33,417 nt of DNA from an uncultured Porphyromonadaceae bacterium. Lineage in GTDB: Bacteria > Bacteroidota > Bacteroidia > Bacteroidales > Muribaculaceae. Positions 1 through 9,435 of this stretch are shown in pieces. The notes beneath the pieces are model-generated. The model had not been told where the DNA came from and searched no databases. It saw nothing but the letters and a program-made list of their open reading frames with translations. Both the position numbers and the translations under genes were made by a program. The first letter of the stretch is position 1, and the number at the start of each line of letters is the position of its first letter. Location of the stretch: positions 1 through 33,417 of the forward strand of contig UQLL01000029.1 of the NCBI GenBank assembly GCA_900541835.1, given 5' to 3'.

Positions 1-946
1 ACTGGACGGCGGTTTTGACCGTTTCACCCTTCTGATTTTTCTGCATGGCCTCGGCCTGCATGGCGCGCATGACGGAGAAGGCGTAGTCGATGCCGCCGTG
101 TCGGCGCGCGAAGTCCACGAGGCGCTCTATGTCGGGCTCCGCGGGTATGCCGGCCTCGAGGATGGCGCGCAGGGGTGCCGCCTCCTCTGCGGGGGCGGTG
201 CGCAGGGCGTAGAGGAGCGGCAGGGTCACTTTGCCCTCGCGCAGGTCATTGCCGGTGGGCTTGCCGACGGCGGCGGTGGTGGGAAAGTAGTCGAAGATGT
301 CGTCCTTTATCTGGAAGCAGAGGCCCAGCAGCTCGGCGAAGCGGAGCATGGGGGCGGTGTCGGCTGGCATTTTGCCCGACGTGTCTGCGCCCAGCAGCAT
401 GCAGTGGGTGAACAGGGAGGCCGTCTTCTTGCGGATCATCTCCATGTACTCCTCCTCGAGGAAGCGGTGCGAGCGGGCATTGCAGATCTGGTCGACCTCG
501 CCGGTGCTGAGTTCGACACCGAGCTCGCTCAGGCCGCGGACCACGGTTACGGAACCGGTGCGCAGGCCCACCTCGAGGGCCTTGGAGACGAAGAAGTCGC
601 CTACCAGGACGGCGATGTGGTTGCCCCAGGCGGCGTTGATGGTGTCGCGGCCTCGGCGCTCGCGGGTGTCGTCGACCACGTCGTCGTGGATCAGGGAGGC
701 GTTGTGGAGCATCTCCAGGGCGGCGGCGGCCAGCAGAACGTGCTCGTTGATGCCGCCGTGCATCTGCGCCGACAGCAGCACCATGATGGGCCGGATCTGC
801 TTGCCCTTGCTGCGCAGGTAGTCCGTCACCACGCGGTTCATGAGCTCGTTGCCGGTGCCCATGGTTTCCGAAATCAGCCGGTTCATGGCCCTCAGGGGTT
901 CCTGAAGCCGGCCCTGTATGACATCGAGTTTTGTCTTTGCCTCCAT
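1..946 (-). CDS. Polyprenyl diphosphate synthase, 3' end cut by window edge
   Basis: Trans-prenyltransferase that extends farnesyl diphosphate with isopentenyl diphosphate; in Bacteroidales it most likely makes the menaquinone side chain. The reverse strand reads MEAKTKLDVIQGRLQEPL from an ATG at 946 and stays open for about 315 codons to the window edge, close to the usual family length of about 325, so only the last few residues are missing. Both aspartate-rich motifs are visible: the first as LIHDDVVDDTRERRG near residue 85 and the second as KDDIFDYF near residue 217. These bind the Mg-diphosphate substrates. The gene is divergent from polA. A TAnnTTTG box lies only 9 nt before the ATG, implying a very short leader. 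Product chain length cannot be read from sequence by eye. Confidence 0.93.
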   Translation of the reverse strand, partial: MEAKTKLDVIQGRLQEPLRAMNRLISETMGTGNELMNRVVTDYLRSKGKQIRPIMVLLSAQMHGGINEHVLLAAAALEMLHNASLIHDDVVDDTRERRGRDTINAAWGNHIAVLVGDFFVSKALEVGLRTGSVTVVRGLSELGVELSTGEVDQICNARSHRFLEEEYMEMIRKKTASLFTHCMLLGADTSGKMPADTAPMLRFAELLGLCFQIKDDIFDYFPTTAAVGKPTGNDLREGKVTLPLLYALRTAPAEEAAPLRAILEAGIPAEPDIERLVDFARRHGGIDYAFSVMRAMQAEAMQKNQKGETVKTAVQ

Positions 947-955
947 TTTAGGGTA

Positions 956-963
956 CAAAATTA
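956..963 (-). promoter_or_regulatory. Promoter -7 box for the polyprenyl synthase gene
   Basis: The reverse strand reads TAATTTTG, matching the Bacteroidetes TAnnTTTG -7 box. It ends 9 nt before the ATG at 946. I see no clear TTTG -33 partner at the usual 19-20 bp spacing. Confidence 0.5.
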
Positions 964-1030
964 GTAATTTTTTTCAACCCCGCGCCCATACCTGCGTTTT
1001 ATTTATTAATTTAGCGGTCTGAAACGGTCT

Positions 1031-1097
1031 GTAGGGGCGCACCCTGGCGCGCCCGCACTGTGCCGCAGAGAACGGGCGCGCCAGGGTGCGCCCCTGC
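1031..1097. repeat. GC-rich inverted repeat (palindromic dispersed element)
   Basis: Two 25-nt arms (1031-1055 and 1073-1097) are inverted copies with one difference and enclose a 17-nt loop. They would form a very stable hairpin in the polA leader, ending 13 nt before the start codon. Each arm is itself an imperfect palindrome around CCCTGG. Related single copies lie at 6867-6892 and, inside dnaX, at 16500-16525. It resembles a REP-like or MITE-like dispersed element; the origin is inference. Confidence 0.8.
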
Positions 1098-1110
1098 AAG
1101 AGAAAACTTA

Positions 1111-3921
1111 ATGAGTACCGAACGACTATACCTGCTCGACGCCTTCGCGCTGATCTACAGGGCCTACTACGCCCTGATCAAGATGCCGCGCTTCACCCAG
1201 GGGGGCCAGAACACCTCGGCGGTGTTCGGCTTCGTCAACACCCTCGAGGAGCTGCTGCGCCATCCCGAGGCAACGCACATCGCCGTCTGCTTCGACCCGC
1301 CCGGGCCCACCTTCCGCCACCAGGCCGACACCACTTACAAGGCCGAGCGACAGGAGATGCCCGAGGACATCCGCTCCGCCATACCTGTGATAAAGGAGAT
1401 TGTGCGCGCATACCGCATACCGCTGGTGGAGGTGCCCGGCTACGAGGCCGACGACGTCATCGGCACCCTCGCCACCCGCGCCGCCGCGCAGGGATTCACC
1501 GTCTACATGATGACGCCCGACAAGGACTTCGGACAGCTCGTCTCGCCTCAGATCCTGCAATACAAGCCATCCCTGCGCGGCCAGGACGTCGAGGTGCGCG
1601 GCGAAAAGGAGATCTGCGAGAAATATGGCATATCCAATACCCGCCAGGTGATAGACCTGCTGGCGCTCATGGGCGACAAGGTTGACAACATACCCGGCTG
1701 CCCGGGCGTGGGCGAGAAGACCGCCGCCAAGCTCATTGCCCAGTTCGGCTCGGTCGAGAACATGCTCGACCACACCGACCAGCTCAAGGGGGCCCTGCGG
1801 AAGAAAGTCGAGGAGAACGCCGACCAGATACGCCACTCCAAGTTCATGGCCACCATACGCACCGACGTGCCCACCGACATCCGTCCCGAGGAGCTCCGGC
1901 GCCACGACCCCGACACCGACAAGCTCTTCGCCATCTTCCGGTCGCTGGAGTTCCGCACCCTCGCCGACCGCGTGGCCAGGCGACTGAAGATGCAGAATGC
2001 GCCCGCCAGGGACTCCCTCTTCTCCGACGCCGACTTCGGCACCGAGTCGGTCGCCGGGCCGTCGGACCTGTCGGACCAATCGGGAACGTCGGACCTGCCG
2101 GACACTTCCGCCCCCTTCGAGGCAGAGTGGACACTCATCATGGATAAGGAGGGAGCTGACCGGCTCGATGCCCTGTCGGCCGAGGCCGAAGAGGTGGGCC
2201 TGTACCTGCACGCCCTCGGCGAGGGGGACATGGAGGCCCGCCTGCGAGCCGCCGCCGTGGCGCTGCCATCGGGCGAGAACTTCGTCATCCCCGTCACGTG
2301 CGCCGAGGGCGTGGCCGTGCTGCTCGACCTCATGGCCCGCGCCGACGTCGTCAAGGTGTCGCGCCAGGCCAAGCGCGACTACGTGCTGGCCCACCGCCTG
2401 CGCTCCGACGACATTCCCGCCCTGGCCTCGTACTACGACATCTCACTGGCCCACTACCTGCTCCAGCCCGAACACCGACACGACCTGGAGCTGCTCGCCG
2501 ACACATACCTCCGCCTGTCCCCCGCTCCCGTGGCTTCGTCCCTCCTCTCTTCTCCGTCCGAGTCCAGGGCCGCGCAGGCGGACGCCTTCCTGGCCACCCC
2601 GCTGAGCGAGGAGGAGCAGCGCCGCTGCTGCCACGAGGCCGCCCTGGCTCTGCGACTGCGCAAGCCCCTCCAGGAAGAAATCGAGAAGGAGGGCATGACA
2701 AAGCTCCTCGAGGAGATGGAGCTGCCCGTGGCCCGCGTGCTGGCCGAGATGGAGATCACCGGAGTGCGCATCGACACCGACGCCCTGCGCCGTGCCGCCG
2801 CCGACCTCGAGGCTCGCATCGAGCGGCTCGAGAAAGACATCTTCGCCAGCGTCGGCACCGAGTTCAAGGTCGCCTCCCCGGCCCAGGTCGGAGAGGTACT
2901 CTTCGACCGCCTCGGACTCCTCCACGGCGCCAAGAAGACCAAGTCCGGCAAGTACAGCACCACCGACGCCATCCTCGAGAGCATCGCCGACCGCCACCCC
3001 GCCGTGAACATGATCCGCGAGCACCGCCAGCTCCGCAAGCTCGTCAACACCTACCTGACAGCCCTGCCCGAAGCCATCAACCCCCGCACCGGCCGCGTGC
3101 ACACCAACTACAACCAGACCGTGACGGCCACCGGCCGCATCTCCTCGTCGAACCCCAACCTGCAGAACATCCCCGTGCGCGACGAGCTCGGCCGCGAGAT
3201 ACGGCGCGCCTTCATCGCCGAGCCCGGCTGCACCTTCCTATCGGCCGACTACTCCCAGATCGAGCTACGCCTGGTGGCCGACCTCGCCCGGGACCCCGTC
3301 ATGATGGCAGCCTTCAACCACGGCGACGACATACACGCCATCACCGCCTCCCGCATATACAATGTGCACTTGGCCGAGGTCACCCCCGAGCAGCGGCGCC
3401 ACGCCAAGACCGCCAACTTCGGCATCCTCTACGGCATCTCCGCCTTCGGTCTGGCCCAGCGCCTTGGCCTCAGCCGCGCCGACGCCAAGATGATCATCGA
3501 CGGCTACAACGCCACCTTCCCCACCGTGCACGCCTACATGCAGCAGACCATCGAGAAGGCCCGTCGGCAGGGCTACGTCACCACCGTCAGCGGCCGGCGA
3601 CGCATGCAGCCCGACATCAACTCCCACAACGCCACCGTGCGCGGATATGCCGAGCGCAACGCCATCAACGCCCCCATACAGGGCTCCGCCGCCGACGTCA
3701 TCAAGACGGCCATGGTCACCATCTTCGCCGAGATGGAGCGCCTCGGCCTGAGATCACGCATGATCATGCAGGTGCACGACGAACTCAATTTCAACGTCGT
3801 CCCTGGCGAGGAGGAGGTAATGAAAGAGATCGTGCCGCGCCTGATGGCGGCCGCCTACCACGGCTCCGTGCGCCTCGACGCCAGCTGCGGCACCGGGCTC
3901 GACTGGCTCACCGCACATTGA
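1111..3921 (+). CDS. polA: DNA polymerase I
   Basis: Fills gaps and removes RNA primers during replication and repair. The 936-residue protein starts at the ATG at 1111 (MSTERLYLLDAF); an upstream GTG at 1060 lies inside the palindrome and is unlikely to be used. Residues 1 to about 290 form the 5'-3' exonuclease (PDKDFGQL, GDKVDNIPGCPGVGEKTAAKL). Residues about 330-540 occupy the place of the 3'-5' proofreading domain, but the DxE of Exo I is not there (the strand reads EVGLYLHALGEG) and the Exo II N is missing, so proofreading is probably lost. The polymerase domain is intact: motif A DYSQIELR near 713, motif B RRHAKTANFGILYG near 762, motif C VHDE near 888. A Ser/Asp-rich linker at about 317-331 is encoded by GTCGGACC-type repeats. 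An acyltransferase gene follows 3 nt later. Confidence 0.97.
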   Translation: MSTERLYLLDAFALIYRAYYALIKMPRFTQGGQNTSAVFGFVNTLEELLRHPEATHIAVCFDPPGPTFRHQADTTYKAERQEMPEDIRSAIPVIKEIVRAYRIPLVEVPGYEADDVIGTLATRAAAQGFTVYMMTPDKDFGQLVSPQILQYKPSLRGQDVEVRGEKEICEKYGISNTRQVIDLLALMGDKVDNIPGCPGVGEKTAAKLIAQFGSVENMLDHTDQLKGALRKKVEENADQIRHSKFMATIRTDVPTDIRPEELRRHDPDTDKLFAIFRSLEFRTLADRVARRLKMQNAPARDSLFSDADFGTESVAGPSDLSDQSGTSDLPDTSAPFEAEWTLIMDKEGADRLDALSAEAEEVGLYLHALGEGDMEARLRAAAVALPSGENFVIPVTCAEGVAVLLDLMARADVVKVSRQAKRDYVLAHRLRSDDIPALASYYDISLAHYLLQPEHRHDLELLADTYLRLSPAPVASSLLSSPSESRAAQADAFLATPLSEEEQRRCCHEAALALRLRKPLQEEIEKEGMTKLLEEMELPVARVLAEMEITGVRIDTDALRRAAADLEARIERLEKDIFASVGTEFKVASPAQVGEVLFDRLGLLHGAKKTKSGKYSTTDAILESIADRHPAVNMIREHRQLRKLVNTYLTALPEAINPRTGRVHTNYNQTVTATGRISSSNPNLQNIPVRDELGREIRRAFIAEPGCTFLSADYSQIELRLVADLARDPVMMAAFNHGDDIHAITASRIYNVHLAEVTPEQRRHAKTANFGILYGISAFGLAQRLGLSRADAKMIIDGYNATFPTVHAYMQQTIEKARRQGYVTTVSGRRRMQPDINSHNATVRGYAERNAINAPIQGSAADVIKTAMVTIFAEMERLGLRSRMIMQVHDELNFNVVPGEEEVMKEIVPRLMAAAYHGSVRLDASCGTGLDWLTAH
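2061..2103 (+). repeat. GTCGGACCTG-type short repeats inside the polA linker
   Basis: GTCGGACCTG occurs at 2061 and, as GTCGGACCTGCCGGAC, at 2088-2103, with a further TCGGACC at 2071-2077 between them. The translation is a Ser/Asp linker (SDLSDQSGTSDLPD). The pattern resembles short intergenic repeats more than conserved coding sequence. Confidence 0.5.
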
Positions 3922-3924
3922 TAT

Positions 3925-4983
3925 ATGCCTGCGAACAGACTCGCACACGCCGGTGCCTCCGCCCCCCTCTCCGCACTGCAGTCGATACGGGGCATCTTCG
4001 CACTGTTCATCTTCTTCCACCACGAGGGCGTCTTCCCGGCCGGGGGCGACGCCGGCGTGGCCCTCTTCCTGATGCTCAGCGGCTTCGTGATGACCTACGG
4101 CTACGGAGACCGCGTACTGGCCCGTGGCTTCTCCCCCTCCTCTCTTTTCCGGCGGCGCGTGGCACGCGTATGGCCCCTGCACCTCTGCTGCCTGCTGCTG
4201 GCCGTCACCCTGCTGCCAGTGGCCCTCGGACCCGGCACCATGGCCGCACTCGGCCTCAACCTCGTGCTGCTGCAGAGCTGGGTGCCCCTGCAGGAGTTCT
4301 ACTTCTCCGGCAACTCCGTGTCGTGGTGCCTGAGCGACCTGATGCTGCTCTACCTCCTCTTTCCCTGGCTGTGGAGGCGCCTGCACGCCCTGTCGGCGGC
4401 GCGGACACTGCTGCTGGCCGCCGCCATCGGCGCCGTGTACGCCGCCGTGCTCGTGCTCACGCCCGCCGACCTGCGCGTCGGAGCGGTGTACATCAACCCC
4501 CTGATGCGCCTGCCCGACTTCCTGCTCGGAATGGGCCTGTGCGCCCTCTTCCTGCACCATGAAAGCCGCCTGCGGAGCGTCAGCCGCACCGGCGCCACAC
4601 TGGCCGAGGCTTGCGCCTGGCTGCTCCTGGCGCTCTTCATCGCCCTTTACCCCGCCATGCCCGAGGCCGTGCAGCTCGCCTGTTGGTGGTGGATGCCCTG
4701 CGCACTCCTCATCCTCGTCTCCGCAAGTGGCTCCGGGTTCATCGGCCGCCTCCTGTGCCGGCGCCCCCTGGTGCGTGCCGGGGAGCTCAGTTTCAGCTTC
4801 TACATGGTGCACCAGATCGTAATCCGCGTGCTTCGCCGCCTCCTGAGCCATTACCGACTCGACTGGGACCTGTGGCTCCAGATCGCCGTCGGCCTCTGCC
4901 TGGCCATCGCCGCCACCTGCGTCATCCACCGCCTCGTCGAAGAGCCCGCCCGCCGCTGGCTCCTCGGGATCAAGCCTGCATGA
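3925..4983 (+). CDS. Acyltransferase family 3 membrane protein (OafA/YrhL-like)
   Basis: A 352-residue integral membrane protein of the acyltransferase-3 family, which moves acetyl or other acyl groups onto envelope glycans or lipids. The N-terminus carries the family pattern (LQSIRGIFALFIFFHHEGVF, then AGVALFLMLSGFVMTYGY). About ten hydrophobic helices follow, with the late family segment ELSFSFYMVHQIVIRVLRR near residue 290 and a basic C-terminus. The start lies 3 nt after the polA stop, so the two are probably co-transcribed, although the functions are not obviously linked. The acceptor cannot be predicted. Codon and base use match the neighbours. An ATG at 3925 is the only sensible start. 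Confidence 0.88.
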   Translation: MPANRLAHAGASAPLSALQSIRGIFALFIFFHHEGVFPAGGDAGVALFLMLSGFVMTYGYGDRVLARGFSPSSLFRRRVARVWPLHLCCLLLAVTLLPVALGPGTMAALGLNLVLLQSWVPLQEFYFSGNSVSWCLSDLMLLYLLFPWLWRRLHALSAARTLLLAAAIGAVYAAVLVLTPADLRVGAVYINPLMRLPDFLLGMGLCALFLHHESRLRSVSRTGATLAEACAWLLLALFIALYPAMPEAVQLACWWWMPCALLILVSASGSGFIGRLLCRRPLVRAGELSFSFYMVHQIVIRVLRRLLSHYRLDWDLWLQIAVGLCLAIAATCVIHRLVEEPARRWLLGIKPA

Positions 4984-5005
4984 CAGGCTATTAACAATTT
5001 TTAAC

Positions 5006-5036
5006 TTTCATGGATGGGCAATAAGTGCTACCTTTG
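5006..5036 (+). promoter_or_regulatory. Bacteroidetes-type promoter upstream of the metK leader
   Basis: A -7 box TACCTTTG sits at 5029-5036, with TTTC at 5006-5009 in the -33 position and a spacer of about 19 bp. Transcription would start near 5043, about 460 nt before metK, at the beginning of a region that folds strongly. Confidence 0.6.
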
Positions 5037-5042
5037 TCGTTG

Positions 5043-5261
5043 AAAACATACACGGAGCCTCCGAGGGGTGCGGCAGAGGCCGGCCCGGAGTTCCGCCAGT
5101 GGACAGATTTGGCTGCTTGCAACCACTTAAAAAGAATGCTAAAATCGCACCCGGCCCCCATCGGCACGGGATTCGGCGTCCGCCAGTCCCCGTGGCCCGA
5201 AGCGGAGCCACCACGCTGCGGCATTCGGAAGTGGTCAAGCTATCCGGATGCTGATTTTTTT
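5043..5261 (+). ncRNA. Candidate structured non-coding RNA or metK leader element
   Basis: Between a good promoter and a T7 run (5255-5261) the strand folds by eye into a long arm with successive paired segments: 5115-5119 with 5236-5240, 5122-5128 with 5229-5235, 5134-5139 with 5221-5226, and 5146-5149 with 5217-5220, 22 pairs in all. The arm is capped by smaller hairpins: 5150-5156 with 5164-5170 (one bulged base), and 5192-5199 with 5203-5211 (one bulged base). The promoter, T-run and nested pairing suggest an independent small RNA or a regulatory leader. It does not match the signatures I know for tmRNA, SRP RNA, RNase P RNA or SAM riboswitches. Exact ends are inferred. Confidence 0.45.
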
Positions 5262-5304
5262 CACCCGCCCCGCCGGCTCCGCAAACCAACGATAAGTAAG
5301 TGAG

Positions 5305-5442
5305 AAAAATTAGCTTGTAGGAATTTTGAGAGTATTTTGAGATGGATTTTGAGTTTGAACGAAGGAGCTTAGCGAGCTAAGTGACTGAGTGAAAACTCAA
5401 AATAGGCTCAAAAGACTCCAAAATTACACAAGCCTGATTTTT
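5305..5442. repeat. Long imperfect hairpin, MITE-like palindrome
   Basis: The whole segment is an imperfect inverted repeat of about 138 nt centred near 5373. Arms pair as AAAAATTAGCTTGT (5305) with the complement near 5427-5442, TTTTGAGTTT (5347-5356) exactly with 5393-5402, and CTTAG with CTAAG around a CGAG loop at the centre. It is AT-rich, unlike the flanking genes. It contains no ORF and may be a non-autonomous element or an mRNA 5' structure. Confidence 0.65.
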
Positions 5443-5506
5443 AAAATTCACACAAACAAGAATAAACTAATTTTTTGAACTTACTTAACAAAAAAGAAGA
5501 CATAAG

Positions 5507-6832
<1,326 letters not shown>

Positions 6833-6866
6833 GAGATTGATAGCCGAGAGTTCCCCCACGCGAACC

Positions 6867-6892
6867 GCAGGGACGCACCCTGGTGCGTCCGC
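6867..6892. repeat. Single copy of the GC-rich dispersed palindrome
   Basis: Reads GCAGGGACGCACCCTGGTGC onward, nearly matching one arm of the element at 1031-1097. It is an imperfect palindrome about the CCCTGG core and lies 34 nt after metK. Confidence 0.65.
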
Positions 6893-6993
6893 CCCTCGAC
6901 AGGCGTGGCATCCACTATGGAATCGGCACCCGCTCCAGTGCGGCGCATTCGCTCGATTCACCGCCCTGCGCAGGCGTAAAAAGGTTAATAAAA

Positions 6994-7029
6994 TGCAGGG
7001 AATGACCGAATTTCGGCCATTCCCTTGCA
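6994..7029. terminator. Near-perfect 36-nt palindrome after metK
   Basis: TGCAGGGAATGACCGAA (6994-7010) is mirrored by 7013-7029 with two defects. It is preceded by an A-rich stretch and followed by CATTT. It could end metK transcription. It also overlaps the -33 region of the next promoter, so a role as an operator is an alternative. Confidence 0.5.
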
Positions 7030-7055
7030 TTTCCGCGTAAAACTTATTACCTTTG
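7024..7055 (+). promoter_or_regulatory. Promoter for the PpiD-like chaperone gene
   Basis: The -33 box CTTG lies at 7024-7027 and the -7 box TACCTTTG at 7048-7055, 20 bp apart. This gives a leader of about 95 nt before the ATG at 7156. Confidence 0.7.
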
Positions 7056-7155
7056 CAGGCCGAAAGCATTCTATGCAGGCGCAGGCGGCCGGCATTCCCC
7101 CGGAGTGCCGCTTGCCCACACCCTCAAATTCGCAACATACACATCATTGAAATAA

Positions 7156-9291
7156 ATGGCAACACTCGAGAAAATCAGGAAGCGGTCCGTACTGCTGCTT
7201 ATCGTCATAGCAGTGGCCCTTCTTGCGTTCATCATCGGTGACGCGCTCACCAACAGCCGCCAGATTTTCGGCAACGGCACCACCGTGGCCCAGGTCGGCA
7301 GCAACAAAATCGACCTCATGGAGTACCAGCGCCGCGTGTCGGAGGCCAACGAGCAGCTGCGCAACAACCCCAACGCGCCCGACGGCCAGGCCCTGCAGCA
7401 GATGGTGCTCGAGCAGATGGTCGCCGAGGCCCTGCTCGACGAGGCCGTAGGCAAGATGGGCGTCCGCGTGGGCGGCGACCTGCTCCGCATTTATATGTTC
7501 AACGCCCAGATTCCCGAGGTGCAGCTCATCATGCAGCAGCTCAACCAGGCCGGAGTGCCCGTGCAGACACCCGAGCAGGCGTGGAACGCCATCTTCAACC
7601 CCCAGCAATACGGCAAGACCGCCCAGGACATGGAGTCCTTCCGCCAGGCCTGGATAGGCGCCGAGAGCAGCGCCAAGAAAGGCATGGCCCGCGAGCTCTA
7701 CCAGGGCGCCCTGGCCGGAGCCTTCCAGCCCAACGACATCGACAGGCAGATGCTCGCCCAGGACTTCAACACCCAGGTCAAGGCCAACTACGCATTCAAG
7801 CCTTACGGCAACCTCGACGCCAAGCAGTATCCCGTGAGCGACCAGGAGAAGCAGGCCGCCTACGACGAGCTCAAGCATATGTATAAGGTGGAGGCCCCCA
7901 CCAAGTCCGTGGCCTTCATCCGCGTCGACGTCACCCCGTCGCAGTCCGACCTGAACGCCTCCAAGGCCCTGGCAGCCAAGACACGCGGCGAGCTCGCCCG
8001 CGGTGGCCAGCTCGGCCGCGACACCAAGAAGGCCGGCGTAGCCACCGAGCGCCACACCCTCCGCGCCGTCGACATCTCCGACCAGGCCGTCAGGAACTTC
8101 GTCGCCACCGCCCCGCAGGACTCCCTGCTGACCGTCTACAACGACATCAAGGGCTTCGAGATCATCCGCATGGGCGAGCGCAAGGCCGCCGTCGACTCCA
8201 TCCAGATCAACCTCGTGGCCACCGCCGGCGGCGCACTGCCACAGCGCGTCCTGGCCGCCCTCAACTCCGGACTCGGCCTCGACAGCCTCTACACCACCGG
8301 CCACTTCTCGCAGGACTCCGTGATAGTGGCACAGAAAGAATACTGGGTACAGATGTACGGCCCCGCCGGGCCCACCGAGGCCATGGAGCAGTCCATGCTC
8401 GACACCCTCCGCTCCGCCGCCGGCCGCTACGTCATCCTCCAGTCCGACCCCAAGCAGGGAGCGCTCATCGGCAAGATCGTCAAGGAAAACGCCCCCGTGG
8501 AAGTCTACTCCTACGAGGACATTACCTACGCCCTCAAGCCCGGCACCAACACCCTGGCCAACGCCCAGCAGAAGCTCGGCAACTTCCTGGCCGACAACAA
8601 CAACGCCAAGGCCTTCCTGGCCAACGCCGCCAAGAAAGGATTCAACGTCAGCCAGTATGACCTCAGCCAGAACTCCCCCGCCATCCCCGTCTTCGAGGGA
8701 GGCCAGGAGTTCCTGCCCGACTCCCGCCAGGTAGTCCGCTGGGTCATGATCGACGGCAAGAAGGGCGAAGTAAGTCCCTACTTCGAGAGCAAGGACCTGC
8801 TCCACCCCCAGCTCTACGCCGTGGCCATCACCGACGAGTTCGACGACTACATGCCCGTCACCCACCGCCACGTGGCTCCCATGGTTGAGCAGTACGCCCG
8901 CAACTCCAAGGCTGGCGACGCCTGGGTGAAGCAGTACAACAAGGGCAACGCCCAGGCATCCGCCAAGGCCATGGGCCAGCAGCTCCAGGCGGCCGACATC
9001 GCATTCAACCCCTTCGGCACCGGCGGCGTCGCCGACCACGAAGTCGTAGGCAAGATCACCGGCTCCAAGAAAGGCCAGTACAACATTGTCAAGGGCCGCG
9101 ACGGCGTGTACGTCTACCAGGTGCTCGACGTCAAGAACGTGTCCGCACAGATGGACGACGCCATGTACACCCAGATGTTCCAGCAGTTCAACGGCATCAA
9201 CCCCCAGAACCCCACGGGCTTCATCTTCAACGCCCTCAAGGGCAAGAAGAAAGTAAAGAATAACGTCTACCAGTTCGAGGCCGGCAAGTAA
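7156..9291 (+). CDS. PpiD/SurA-type periplasmic folding factor (peptidylprolyl isomerase family)
   Basis: A 711-residue protein anchored by one N-terminal transmembrane helix (residues about 11-29, after MATLEKIRKRS) with the rest in the periplasm. The segment that follows (VAQVGSNKIDLMEYQRRV, then a helix with LEQMVAEALLDEA) is the SurA N-terminal-like chaperone domain found in PpiD. Family members hold newly exported outer-membrane proteins. A parvulin isomerase region is expected at about 240-350, but I cannot identify its active-site residues with confidence, so catalytic activity is uncertain. Residues 470-711 are an extended C-terminal region rich in charged residues. It has its own promoter and a strong terminator, so it is probably transcribed alone. 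Confidence 0.85.
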   Translation: MATLEKIRKRSVLLLIVIAVALLAFIIGDALTNSRQIFGNGTTVAQVGSNKIDLMEYQRRVSEANEQLRNNPNAPDGQALQQMVLEQMVAEALLDEAVGKMGVRVGGDLLRIYMFNAQIPEVQLIMQQLNQAGVPVQTPEQAWNAIFNPQQYGKTAQDMESFRQAWIGAESSAKKGMARELYQGALAGAFQPNDIDRQMLAQDFNTQVKANYAFKPYGNLDAKQYPVSDQEKQAAYDELKHMYKVEAPTKSVAFIRVDVTPSQSDLNASKALAAKTRGELARGGQLGRDTKKAGVATERHTLRAVDISDQAVRNFVATAPQDSLLTVYNDIKGFEIIRMGERKAAVDSIQINLVATAGGALPQRVLAALNSGLGLDSLYTTGHFSQDSVIVAQKEYWVQMYGPAGPTEAMEQSMLDTLRSAAGRYVILQSDPKQGALIGKIVKENAPVEVYSYEDITYALKPGTNTLANAQQKLGNFLADNNNAKAFLANAAKKGFNVSQYDLSQNSPAIPVFEGGQEFLPDSRQVVRWVMIDGKKGEVSPYFESKDLLHPQLYAVAITDEFDDYMPVTHRHVAPMVEQYARNSKAGDAWVKQYNKGNAQASAKAMGQQLQAADIAFNPFGTGGVADHEVVGKITGSKKGQYNIVKGRDGVYVYQVLDVKNVSAQMDDAMYTQMFQQFNGINPQNPTGFIFNALKGKKKVKNNVYQFEAGK

Positions 9292-9341
9292 CCCACGCGG
9301 CCACCGCGCCGCCGGCAAAGCCGACCCCCGGACCACACACA

Positions 9342-9373
9342 GAAGGGCCTCCGCACCGGGAGGCCCTTCTTTT
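9342..9373 (+). terminator. Intrinsic terminator after the PpiD-like gene
   Basis: An 11-bp perfect stem, GAAGGGCCTCC (9342-9352) with 9359-9369, has a 6-nt loop and is followed by TTTT. Confidence 0.9.
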
Positions 9374-9435
9374 CACCGCCAGGCCTACTTCCCAATTATG
9401 GACATCCCGACATATCCACTGACCCGACACCTTCC

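Noticed and set aside
2298..4562. Long plus-strand open frame overlapping polA and the acyltransferase gene
   Set aside because: Its translation is Arg/Pro-rich low complexity, a shadow of GC-rich genes in another frame.
5043..5261. SAM riboswitch, tmRNA, SRP RNA or RNase P RNA
   Set aside because: None of their conserved cores that I know is visible, so only a candidate unknown RNA is reported.
5025..5303. Small frame in the metK leader
   Set aside because: It starts within the promoter and its sequence is explained better by base pairing than by coding.
7144..9336. 730-codon antisense frame opposite the PpiD-like gene
   Set aside because: Gly/Val/Leu-rich without domains; it arises from codon bias on the other strand.
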